In this document: piece by piece, positions 54,301-64,000 of the stretch
Layout of the letters: every line of letters starts with the position of its first letter
Position numbering within the stretch: position 1 is the first letter of the stretch
Assembly: GCA_030734395.1 (NCBI GenBank)
Contig: JAUZTG010000051.1
Location: forward strand, 62,001-126,000
Direction of reading: 5' to 3'
DNA from: Sarocladium kiliense
Lineage: Eukaryota; Ascomycota; Sordariomycetes; Hypocreales; Sarocladiaceae
Length of the DNA stretch: 64,000 bases
Notes under the pieces: generated by a model
Told to the model about the DNA's origin: nothing
The model's database searches: none
What the model saw: the letters and a program-made list of their open reading frames with translations, nothing else
Made by a program: the position numbers and the translations under genes

Positions 54301-57300
54301 GGATCTTCGTCTTGATCCCCAAGAGGACATGCTACCACGGCATCCTTGTGGACTCTGAAAGATGACAACAACGACGGAACAAGAGCGAGCTGTCGTGATC
54401 CTTTGGAGTCCTCTCCCAGCGCAAGGTACTGAGGACCGATGGGGGTTCTAATGGCAGTCAGGTTGGCAAACCGCGCGCGGAAGTCTACATCATCCGGGGT
54501 GCTTGTTCTGTTTGGCATGTTAGTTTACTAGCTGTACAAACGCCGAGGAGAAACAGGAGTACAGAAAAGAGGATGTTAGTACGTACCCGATGATATCTTC
54601 CGAAGTTTCATATCGAGAAAGTTGACGAATGAAGCACCCGCTATCATCCTGCTTCAGCTCGACTGGAGCCTTTTGTAGATCGACCTGCCGAGTAATTGGT
54701 CGGCGTGTAGAGTTCAAGCGATGGTTGGCCTCAGTAATATGGCCGAGACGAGGAACTAGTTCCCGGCCCTTTTCATCGACAACAATCTCCGGCTCCAGGC
54801 CATAGAGAATGTCTTCCAGGTCCAGGTCTCTGTTCATCAAACGAACAAAGTGCTCAGCCACAGACTTAACATCGATATGCTCTAAGTCCGGAACGTCGAT
54901 GAACTGCATGCGGAGGCCTTGCTCTTCGTGTAGGGCAGAGCGACCAAATCCCACGGTCATGTTGCAGTATGGGTCGTCTTCAAGTCGCCCTTTGGTCAGC
55001 CAGAGAACGGACTTTTCGCCTCCGAAGACCATCTTGAACTTCTCCCATCTCTCAGGGCCCATATCTCGGAACACTGGATCATCGAGGTCTGTCAAGCTGA
55101 TGATTGCGGCACCGTTCTTCGTAACGCGATCGTCGAGGTCTTCGAGAGACTTGAAGACGTGTGAATGAACGCCAATACCGTGGAACTTGCTCTGGAGCTC
55201 TCTGATCACCTTGGATGTTGGAGGGGTTTTACCGCCGATGAACAGCAACTCGGGTATCTTCGCAGATCGTTCTTGGTAGTGGTTGAAGGGTTCTCGGACG
55301 AGCTCAAGCTTAGGGTCAACGGCTTGCGAGACCATGAGGATGGCACCGAACGTCTCGAAGATTATATGTGGCGACATGGTATCGATGCCAGAGAATCCAT
55401 TTCGCTTCAGCAGGCCGTCCCAATGAGATGCGCTTGCCAACGGCGATAGCGTTCGACCCTCGTCAACACCTCGCCACCAACCTGGCAAGGTTCCAAAGAT
55501 GAAGCCAGCACCGAGCTGGGCCATTCCCTCACTGCTTCCCTCGCCAATAAGAAGGTAGCCCCCCGGTCTCAGAAGGCGACGGAGGTTCCGCAGGGTCTCA
55601 TCAAGCTTGGCAGTCGCATGTAGCACTTGACAGGCAATGAGTGCATCGTAGCTGTGCTCCACGAATCCCTGGGTCATAGGATCCGACTCGGCATCAAGCA
55701 CCTGGAACGTCATGCGATCGACCCAAGGCGAAAAGACCTCTGCTGCATTTTCGAAGAAACTGGATGAGATATCGGTGAAGGTGTAGCTGTCGAAATCGCG
55801 ACCAATGGCTGGGAGGATGAAATGTGTTGCACCTCCAGTACCGGCGCCCACCTCGAGAAGGCGGAGATGAGGATGGATGTCGGTGATTTGCTTGACTGCA
55901 TTGCCGAGCCATTGGGATGACTGGCCAGTGCCGAAGCCATGCGCGTAGTATTCGTCCAGAAGCCCTGAGGTACGGAAGTGTTCCAGCATCGTTGTCTCAC
56001 CAGCAAAGACCTGCGGCATGGTCTTTCCCACAAGAAGCATAATGCGCACATCGATGTTGTCGGCAACACTGTGTCGACTCTATTAGTGACTGTCTTGCTT
56101 GTGTGTAGGAAGTGTGCACTCACCCTTTAGCGTTGATATCGACCATGACATCCTCAAAGGTATCATGAATCCACTCGTTCTTCGCGAATGGATTCTCACG
56201 GCGCTCGAGCAAACCTGCTACGTATCGAGCATAGTTGAGGTAATGACATAGCGGACTCTCAGACCTGTGGGGAGAGTCCTCGGGTACCATTTCGTTGAAC
56301 TGTCTGACGAAGTAATTGACAAGTCGACTCAGAGCGTACATGAGGTTCACTTCGTAGTCAGTGACGAGGATATCGTGCGCGGCAGCAACACCGTCTGGCT
56401 TCATGTGTACGTAGTCCATCTTGTCAAAGATCTCTCGGTCGTTTCGGTCATCAGCTACTGCGCCGACCGGCTTGAAGATAACCTGGTCGACCTGAACGGC
56501 TGCATTGGCGAAGCCGGGGAAGTAGATGTTGACATTCCCCGAGAATCCAGAAGCTGGTGCATGCCGGTCCTCGGGATTGCAGGTTGAATCCACATCGAGA
56601 GTTTCATGATGGTCTCTCTGTTCGTCGATAACGGCCGGATTGGCTCGAATCTTCACGATCTTTGTGGGCAGGTGGAGATCACGAAGCTGATCATCTCCAG
56701 GATAGCTGTACGCAAGGTTGATTGACTGAAACGCTGCATCCAGATCAACAGGGTGCATCATGAGCAAGTCGGAATCATCTGTCTGAGCTCGTTTGGCAAC
56801 GCAAGCGGCAATACCAAGTTTCCGCCTGAGTTCAGTCAACGATCGGAAAGCACCAGTGAAGTTGTACTCCAGACTCTCCATGTAATTATACATGCGGAAG
56901 TCTTCAACGAGCATCATATGCGGCGGAAGGGTGTCGCGCTCTGGTAGCAGCTTGTCTGAGGTAGGCCCAAGTATTATCTTCAGCATTCCCTCCGCTGCGA
57001 GCGTGAGGTCTGTACTATCGCTTCCGAGGGCAGCTGAATAGGTGAACTTGGCTTCGACAAAGCCTGGTTGAGTGCGAGAGATTTGTGACAACTCAATCAA
57101 AACCTCAATTCCTGGATCTTGGGAAGAAAATGTGACGGCTTGTGCAATGATGAAGTCATCGATCTCAATCAGGCGGATCGTGTTGTCTCCCTCCACGAGG
57201 TGTTTTGCTGCTTCCAGCAAGGTCGATACGTAGCCAGATGCGGGGAACACGACTTGGCCTTGGACGGAATGACCTTCTAGCCATTGCAGCTCGCTGACTT

Positions 57301-60300
57301 TGAGTACGTTCTTCCAGCGCATCATGTGTGGACCACAGTCAGGCGTGGGATGTCCCAGCAAGGGGTGGACAGCCTCTGGGCGAAGACGCATCTGGCGAGA
57401 CCTTCGAGACTCGTGCCAGTATTTTGTATCGTGGTTCCAGTGGTAAGAAGGCAGATCCGTCAAAAGACTGAAGGGATGTTTTGGATCATTATCCCTGGCA
57501 CCCTTGATAGATGATAGACCAAGTTGACAGCTTCCCATGTCAACGCTGCCTTTCTCTAGATGGGACCAGAGGAAGCCCAGCGCCGAGGAGAATGCCACGA
57601 CGGCATCACCGCCACGCGTCAAAGCCCCTGTGTAAGGGATAGGCGAGTTTGGCAGGATAGCCTGGATGTTCTGCGTTGCGGGGCTCTTGAGCGAAGGATG
57701 AGGTCCAATCTCAATGGCGGCATCGAAACTGATTCCAGACTCCAGTGCAGCCGTAACGGCTTGGGCGAACAGTACAGGTCGGACCATGTTCTCAACCCAG
57801 TAACTACCGCTCAAGTCCTCGACAGCTGGGTCCACTACCTTGCCATCGAAGACGCTGGAGAACCAAGTGCTGGTGCGCTCAGCAGTGGAGCGGGAAGGGA
57901 CTCGGGATTTGACACCAGCACGTTTAATGCCCTCGAGATAAGGCTCCGCAGCCGGGACCATGTGCTTGGAATGATATGCCTTGTCGACCTTGAGACGGCG
58001 ATTGAACTTCTTCTCATCCTCCATGACCAGCGCCAGCTCTTCAACGGCATTCTCGTCACCAGAGATAGTCACACTCGAAGGAGAGTTGACGGCGGCCAAG
58101 GATAAGCGACCGGCGAACCCGTCCTCGGCACATAGCTGTTTGGCGTCTTCTGGCGTTGTACCGACAGCCAGCATGGCGCCTTGGATGTCCTTACCATTGG
58201 GACTCTCCGCAAGGCTGCAGTTCATGCCTCGGTAATAAGCAACACAGAGAGCGTCCCTGGCAGATAGATATCCTGCAGCATAGGCGGCAGCAACTTCACC
58301 ACCAGAGTGCCCGACAATGGCCGCAAAATGCACCTTGGCTGCACGCAATAGATCAACCAACATGATTTGTATTGCGGTATTGAGGGGCTGGGATATTGCG
58401 CTCTCGCCCAAGCGAGACGTTTCTTTTCCTGCAAGGATCTCCGCCTGGAGAGACCACTGTGGGCGGTCCTGTGCTGGGAGACGTGCAAGGTCTGCCTCCA
58501 AGTCTTGGATGATCTGACGAGCGAGAGGAGATTCTTTGATCAGCTCGGCTGCCATGCCGGCATACTGCGCACCCTGACCAGTGAAGACTGCAAGGATTTT
58601 CGAAACGTCGCCCGATCCTTTGGTGAGCTTCCTGATACCCAGAGGCTTGTCTTGGTCCTCCAGAGTGGTCTGAATGTCGGTCTTTAGTTGCTCAAGATCC
58701 CTGGCGGGAAAGGCGACACGATGTGAGAACAATGTTCTTCTGTCTACCAAGGTATGTGCAAGATCAAGAGGGTTCGTGTCGGGGTGCTGCTCTAGATAAT
58801 GCGACATCCCCTGGAGGTTGGCTCGAAGTGACTGATCGGAGGCTGCTGAAAAGACGAATGGAGTGAACAGAGCATCATCGTGCGACGCCTCGTCCTCGTT
58901 TGTGATGGACCCGTTGTGACCATTGGTGACACCGTTACTGTAACCGTTCGTTGCTAGCGGCTTCGGTTCATAGCTCTCCAGGATCAAGTGAACATTTGTA
59001 CCGCCAAATCCGAAGCAGTTCACACTCGCCCTTCTGGGTTGACCTTTCGGTACAGATGGCCAGGGTCTAGCTGCCTTCAGGATCTCGAGGTTGTCGTAGA
59101 AGGGCTCGACGGCAGGACTAAGAGCATCGAAGAGGAGATTTGGAGGCACAGTAGAGTTCTGAATTGCCAGCATGGTTTTAAGGACTGCAGCGATCCCAGC
59201 TGTGCCTTCGGTATGGCCAAGGACGGTTTTGATGGAGCCGACAAATAGAGGTAGATCATCTGCTTTCCTGTTGAATTTGGTGATACTACTTTTGTTTCCC
59301 GCATAGAAAGCTGAGCTGATAGCCTCTGCCTCAACCGGATCTTCAAAAGAAGGCAGGATCAGCATTCTGAAACTGGACAAACACGCAAGTTTGCAAATAA
59401 GAAACAGTGTCTACTCACCACCTGCCGGAGTTCCTGTGCCATGAGCCTCAAAGTACTGTGGCCGATCTTCTTGAACACGTAGGTCAAGGCCAGCCTTTTC
59501 ATAGGTTCTCTTGATCAGGTCGCGTTGAGCTGTAGGGCTTGGCATAGTTAGACCAGGTGTTGCGCCGTCCTGGTTGACGCCACTTTCTCGGATGATGCAT
59601 TGGATGTTGTCGCCATCCTCAAGGGCTGCACTCAGGGTCTTCAGTACCAGAGTAGCTACACCGTCACCACGGGCGTAGCCATCCGCATCCTTGTCCCACA
59701 TGCGGCTTTGGCCGGTGGGGGAAAGCATCTTGACTTTACTCTCCATGATGTATGACTCTGGGCCCAAAATAATATTTGAACCACAAGCCACAGCCATGCG
59801 AGAGTCACCTGCGGCCTTCTGTTTAGCTCATCATGCTTTGACCTTGTTTTGAGAGCAAGAGACAATGGTTCCTCACCAGTACGAAGTGCCTGAATAGCCT
59901 GATGCACTGCAACCAGACTCGAAGAGCAGGCAGTATCTGAAGTGACAGAGGCACCGTGCCAATCAAAGAAATAGGACACTCGATTAGACAAAATTGCTCT
60001 CGATGTGCCAACCGCACAGTATGTTGGTGCAGAGTCAACATCTCGCAGCTGCATTGCCTCATAATCGCCCACCATCACGCCTGCGAAGACGGCGGTATCG
60101 CTTCCCTTCAGTCCCTCAATAGTCATACCAGCTGACTCGATGGACTCATAAACGACTTCAAGCAAGAACCTTTGCTGGGGGTCCATGGCACTACCCTCGA
60201 TGGGGTTGATGCCGAAGAACCCGGCGTCGAATGCACTGGGGTCTTCATTGAGGCTGCGCGAGTTAGATCTCAACACATACACGGCAGACATTCAGATTCA

Positions 60301-60523
60301 CACACAAGTAGGATTCTTTCACGTTCGCATGGCCAAGATGCGCGTAGTCGGGGTGATAGTACCCATTGATGTTGAATCGTGACTCGGGAACCTCTTTGCG
60401 AATGTCTTTCGGATCGCGAAGGAGCTCCCAGAGTTTAGATGGGTTGTTGGCATCCCCAGCAAAACGACACGCACAGCCTACAATAGCGATTGGCCCATTC
60501 GGTGGTGAGACCTTGCGTGCCAT
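51339..60523 (-). CDS. highly reducing polyketide synthase with C-terminal reductase (Bet1-like)
   Basis: Seven exons on the reverse strand: 60523-60306, 60253-59877, 59808-59419, 59340-56124, 56068-54587, 54507-53506 and 53457-51339. Introns are 48-79 nt. The product is 2934 residues. Domains in order: KS (Cys182, His321, His371); AT (GHSGG, Ser674; His785); DH (HxxxGxxxxP with His1019; Asp1196 in VDLDAAFQ); C-methyltransferase (LEVGAGTGG, 1472-1480); a decayed ER-like segment (about 1920-2120) without a Gly-rich NADPH loop; KR (LVGLSGALG about 2180, Lys2281, Ser2305, Tyr2318); ACP (LGLDSL, Ser2494); and a thioester reductase (TGASGLLG 2613-2620, Tyr2763, Lys2767). It resembles the PKS half of PKS-NRPSs without the NRPS part, as in betaenone synthase Bet1. 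It should build a methylated, reduced chain and release it reductively. The enoyl reduction must come from the trans-ER next door. Confidence 0.92.
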
Positions 60524-60673
60524 GATGTTGAATGTCGAGGTTATGCCAACTTGGGATTGGAAGAACACTAGTTGAGCGGGCTACGCAATAGTGTCGATGA
60601 GAGGTTTCAATCACAATAGCCCTGTTCGCGCTGCAAGACTCATGAATTCTTTGAATTATTAAGATGACTATTG

Positions 60674-60681
60674 TTATATAT
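60674..60681 (-). promoter_or_regulatory. TATA-like box of the PKS gene
   Basis: TATATAAC on the reverse strand, about 155 bp before the PKS ATG at 60523. Confidence 0.45.
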
Positions 60682-60870
60682 CGGACTGCTATTTTGACAC
60701 CTTTCTCATGGCAGAGCCAGGATCATTGCCCAAGTTGCACTTCGAACGAGGCATCGGCAGCCCGTCCGATATGCCGATATCGTCCATCCCACGTTGACGA
60801 AAACTACACGGAGTGCAGATACCTAGGCCGAGAGCTCGAGTGTGGTCCCATTGGCTGCATTGGCTTGCAG

Positions 60871-60997
60871 CCGAAAGGCTTGCTCCCCCTACGCCGGTTG
60901 ACTGAACCGGCTCCGGGAGGGCTCCGGCTCCGGCTCCCCCCCCCGGCCTCGGGTTCGGTTGCCCCATTAGGAAATCCGGCGACGGCCGAACCTTCGG
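60871..60997. promoter_or_regulatory. CGG/CCG palindromes upstream of the PKS
   Basis: CCGAAAG at 60871-60877 (same 7-mer as in the oxygenase/ABM promoter). GCCGGTT/AACCGGC hairpin at 60893-60911 with a 5-nt spacer. CCGAA-CC-TTCGG palindrome at 60986-60997. All are candidate Zn2Cys6 binding sites. Confidence 0.5.
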
Positions 60998-61386
60998 AGC
61001 CGATGGAAAGCCCAAACCGACCACGCACCAGTCCCTACACCATCAGGCTACCCAAGAGTGATTTCTGCGAAGCGGAAGATGTTTGGAATTTTGCAGTGGT
61101 GCTGGATGAGTATCTCAGCCAAATGCTGGAGAGGGATCGTGGATGCCCTCCGATTGTTGAGCCCTGATCCAGTGCTCTTGTTGATGCTGATGGCACAGGG
61201 TCGGCAACAGCTTCAAAGTACCTCCCCTAAAGCTTCCGTTGTCTGTGAGTCAGCTTTGACTGATCAATCAGGCTCAGTCACCCGCAACATCAGTATACCA
61301 AACACTTCTTGATGTAATTGAGTTGAGGCGATGAATGATGCACGGAAACCCGTTGATTATATTCCGTGATGCGTTTGATATGCCTA

Positions 61387-62554
61387 TTAGGAATCTGCAA
61401 TTCTCACGACTATCTTCCTGCCGTTTACTTCTCCGTTGTGCAACATGTGCAGTCCCTTAATGACACCCTGAAGTCCCCCTTCTACCTCGTGAATTTGGCC
61501 GGTTCGCATCGCACCCTGATCCAGCAGGGACTGCATCTCCGTTGTCCATCGTACGCCCATATCGTAGAGAGCCTGATTAGCTTTCCGAGTGTAGACCGGA
61601 TGTCCGAGGTCAACATCGACATTCCGCGACTCGAACCCCATGACCACCTTGACTTTGACTGATCGTCGTGGGCGCCAAGCTTCTGGACAGTCTTCAAGGC
61701 AAGCGTATCGCCCACCAACTCGTGAGAGTGCCCCAAAGCATATGGAGACAGACTCCGGATCAGTGATGCAATCCAGGGCATACTTAATGGGACGTCCACC
61801 AGCGATCGACTTGATCTTTTCTAGACAGTCCGTTGCGGTGTACGATGCTGTCCCTATGGCACCAAAGCCCATGACGGCTTTCGCAGATCTGTCTGAGCAT
61901 ACCGCAATCGGGTCGTATCCTGAACTGGAAAATGTCTTAGTCAATTAATTTTGCACATGGTTGATGGTTCATCTATTCTATGAGAACTTACTGTTTGAGG
62001 ACCTGGATAGCCACAATGCCCGTCGCAGTTGCACCGCCATAGACCAAAACCGGTACGGGCTTTTCAACAGGTGTAGACGGCCAGCCTTTCAAATAAAGAG
62101 CGTCAGGATCTGTAAAGGCCAGACAAGCCGTGCCCCAGCCGATGCCACCAAGAGCCGCTGCCGTGATCTCATCCATGCCCTTTGGCATAATGACCGTCTG
62201 ACGGGCATCACTGACTGCATACTCTGCAAAAGCACCATTGTCGGGATTATTTGGGCGATAGGGGAAATCGGCACCGATCACCTTGGTCCCGAGGGGTATC
62301 CCCGAAAGGGGCCCAGCATCGACGACGATGCCGCAAAAATCACACCCCACAGTATTTCCTTCCATGTAGAAGTGCGTAACCATTTTGTAGTCGGTCGGGT
62401 TGAGTCCGACTGTGAGGACACGGACGAGGACATGGTAAGGTGTAGGAAGAGGCGGGATTCGCTTGTTGTTTGTGACGGCCAACGGAAGGTCGCCCTCTGC
62501 GATTGACGGGCTCTTCGACTGGACTACAGCAGAGTGAGCTTTGGGGATCTCCAT
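61387..62554 (-). CDS. trans-acting enoyl reductase (LovC/Bet3-like)
   Basis: Two exons on the reverse strand, 62554-61992 and 61924-61387, with a 67-nt intron (GTAAGT donor, CCAG acceptor). The product is 366 residues, the usual length for LovC-type MDR enzymes. Visible motifs are NPTDYKM, GCDFCGIV, NGAFAEYAV (substrate-domain half), the NADPH loop VLVYGGATATG, and the family block YALDCITDPES with CFGALSRVGGRY. These proteins lack zinc and reduce the enoyl-ACP of a PKS whose own ER is dead. It lies 863 bp from the PKS start in the same orientation. The frame is open 12 bp further upstream but only with a GTG, so the ATG at 62554 was chosen. Confidence 0.93.
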
Positions 62555-62949
62555 CTGATGCACCACGATTGCTTTGTAGATTGAGGGGAGGGATATTTTC
62601 GAGAGGGATTAATGAGTCGGAAAGCCCTTGTTGAAGTCAAGTACCAAGTAGAGAGCATCTATCTACCGGCGTGAGGATTACATCAGGCCGAAAGACGAAA
62701 TCCGATCTATAAATCCGATGTGGAAGCTTCTTGCCTAATTCAGAAGTTAACTCCGGCCAAATCACGATGCGACGCATAAGCAAACCCATGCGGGAAACAT
62801 AGGATTGCTAGGCAGATCCTCTGCTGCTCTTTACCTTTCCTCCATTAAATATACTATGCTTCAGGAGGCGGACACCTAAATTGACTCCTCTCACATAGTT
62901 CGAACCGCCCATTCGCATCAATTGAAGCCCAGAACACGAATTGAGAGGC
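62555..62949. other. divergent promoter region
   Basis: 395 bp between the trans-ER and the P450. It contains the candidate sites listed separately and an AAATATAC TATA-like element near 62846, upstream of the P450. Confidence 0.5.
62688..62719. promoter_or_regulatory. candidate regulator sites in divergent promoter
   Basis: CCGAAAG at 62688-62694 and a 9-bp direct repeat AAATCCGAT at 62698-62706 and 62711-62719, in the 395 bp between the trans-ER and P450 genes. Confidence 0.45.
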
Positions 62950-64000
62950 ATGGATCTCGCGTATATCCATATTCCGGCTGGTGTCGATTCGCTCCGACAG
63001 CTGCAAGGTTTGTCTTGGTACTGGCTAGCGGCCTATACTGGTGGTACTGTACGTTCAACCCGCCTTGGCATTCTACTTCTGAAAAGAGAAACGTGAAGAC
63101 ATCTGACATTTCAATTGTTCGCGGCATTCTCTAGTCACTTGCCTACTTCTTCGTACTGCGACCGTTGTATAATGTCTTTCTTCATCCGCTTCGCAAATAT
63201 CCTGGTCCCAAGCTTTGGGCAGCCAGCTCGATACCTTGGGGGGTTTCCTTCATGAGTGGCGACTGGCACAACAAAATCAGGGCACTTCACGCTGAGTACG
63301 GCCACATCGTGCGTATCGGGCCCGATGAGCTCTCCTACGATGTTCCTGAAGCTTGGGAGGATATTTATGGAAAGCCCAAACGACAGAAGGAGAATGGGAA
63401 GCCGACGTGGTATTTGCACCACAAGAGTAATGAGATGGTTTCAGCAAAGGAGAAGGAACATGGTCGCATGCGACGACTTCTTAGTCCTGGCTTCACGAGC
63501 GCTGCCATGGTGGAGCAGGAACCTTTTATTAAGATCCACGTCGATCTGCTCCTGCAGCGGCTGGGAGAGAAGTGCGATCAGGGAGCAGGTATTGACATGT
63601 TTGAGTGGCTGTCGTTTTGCACATTCGACATTGTTGGAGACCTCTCCTTTGGCGAGCCCTTTGGATGCCTCCGGGATGCTAAGCTGAACCCGTGGCTTGC
63701 GACGGTGTATGCGAACGTGAAGCTTGCGCATACTCTTACGCTCGGAAGTCGCATACCTTTCTTCTTGTTGTTCCTTCCCATTCAAAAAGTATGGAAACTT
63801 TATCAAGCAAGCCGCACTTTTGCAAGAGAAGTCAAAGCCATGATCGATGGTCAACTTGCGCACGATCACCAACGGCCAGACTTTTTGCGCCTCATGACCA
63901 CGAAGAGGACATCTACGGTGAGTTGCCAGCACCTGATCCCTCCTTATATTATCACAGAGATCTTGCTGACTCGATTCGTAGTACATGACGAAAGACGAGC
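62950..64000 (+). CDS. cytochrome P450, CYP65-like (partial, 3' end outside window)
   Basis: Three exons are visible: 62950-63048, 63135-63917 and 63982 to the window edge. Introns are 86 and 64 nt, phase 0. The first 300 residues or so are present. Splicing joins a short N-terminal exon to SLAYFFVLRPLYNVFLHPLRKYPGPKLW, giving a continuous membrane anchor followed by the Pro-rich hinge. Then come the WxxxR-like helix C region (HGRMRRLLSPGFT) and the FDIVGDLSFGEPF motif, typical of the CYP65 (trichothecene C-15 hydroxylase-like) group. The I-helix, ExxR and heme loop are beyond the window. It is divergent from the trans-ER, so it is a likely tailoring oxidase of the polyketide cluster. Confidence 0.85.

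Larger units (their letters stand above)
60524..61386. other. intergenic between PKS and trans-ER
   Basis: 863 bp. An open frame at 60664-61167 has no recognised domain. GC-rich palindromes and the TATA-like box are listed separately. Confidence 0.5.

Noticed and set aside
51339..60523. Interpretation as a PKS-NRPS hybrid
   Set aside because: The ACP is followed directly by a linker and reductase; no condensation, adenylation or second carrier domain is present.
62555..62566. Extended start of the trans-ER at 62566
   Set aside because: The codon there is GTG; the first in-frame ATG is at 62554.
1..64000. CRISPR arrays, insertion sequences, prokaryotic operons
   Set aside because: Intron-rich eukaryotic DNA; no regularly spaced repeats of CRISPR type and no transposase frame seen.

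Overview
The window is nuclear DNA of a filamentous ascomycete (Pezizomycotina). Most genes carry short spliceosomal introns (48-164 nt, GT-AG with one GC-AG). Several families are typical of that group: Zn2Cys6 regulators, a GT69 mannosyltransferase, a reducing polyketide synthase, CYP65-like and ent-kaurene-oxidase-like P450s, an AsaB/GA4-desaturase-like oxygenase, and a fungal Pns1. The species cannot be named from the sequence. Exon borders were inferred by eye from reading frame, splice signals and family motifs, so individual junctions are predictions.

Layout. 1-4.4 kb: the 3' part of an unknown Ser/Pro-rich gene, a Mid2-like single-pass surface protein, and a GT69 (CAP59/CMT1-type) mannosyltransferase. 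5-9.8 kb: a small metabolic group made of a Zn2Cys6 regulator, an aldo-keto reductase and an alpha/beta hydrolase. 10-18.6 kb: mainly housekeeping genes, namely a Rab GTPase with a long insert, a Pns1/choline-transporter-like protein, a WW-domain protein and EMC7. 20.8-22.6 kb: a P450 of ent-kaurene oxidase type. 22.9-26.7 kb: O-acetylhomoserine sulfhydrylase and a MARVEL-type membrane protein. 28-33 kb: a second Zn2Cys6 regulator, a GST and a short SDR. 32.9-36.6 kb is gene-poor. 36.6-38.9 kb: a long-chain acyl-CoA synthetase ending in SRL (peroxisomal signal). 39.4-42.9 kb: a third Zn2Cys6 regulator divergent from a secreted CrtC/AsqI-like (Diels-Alderase-fold) protein, followed by AT-rich, RIP-like DNA. 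44.9-48.3 kb: a 1150-residue WD40 protein with a SUMO-interacting motif.

48.8 kb to the window end is a polyketide biosynthetic cluster, cut off on the right. It contains an AsaB-like Fe(II)/2-oxoglutarate oxygenase, a divergent ABM monooxygenase, and a 2934-residue reducing PKS with order KS-AT-DH-cMT-(dead ER)-KR-ACP-reductase. It also contains a LovC/Bet3-type trans-enoyl reductase and a divergent CYP65-like P450. The PKS has no functional ER of its own, the neighbouring trans-ER can supply that step, and the C-terminal reductase should release an aldehyde or alcohol. This is the logic known for betaenone (Bet1 plus Bet3), here with a different set of tailoring genes. A shared 7-mer (CCGAAAG) and inverted repeats occur in the three intergenic regions of the cluster. 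The regulator/CrtC-like pair at 39-43 kb may be a detached part of the pathway, separated by RIP-like DNA and the WD40 gene.
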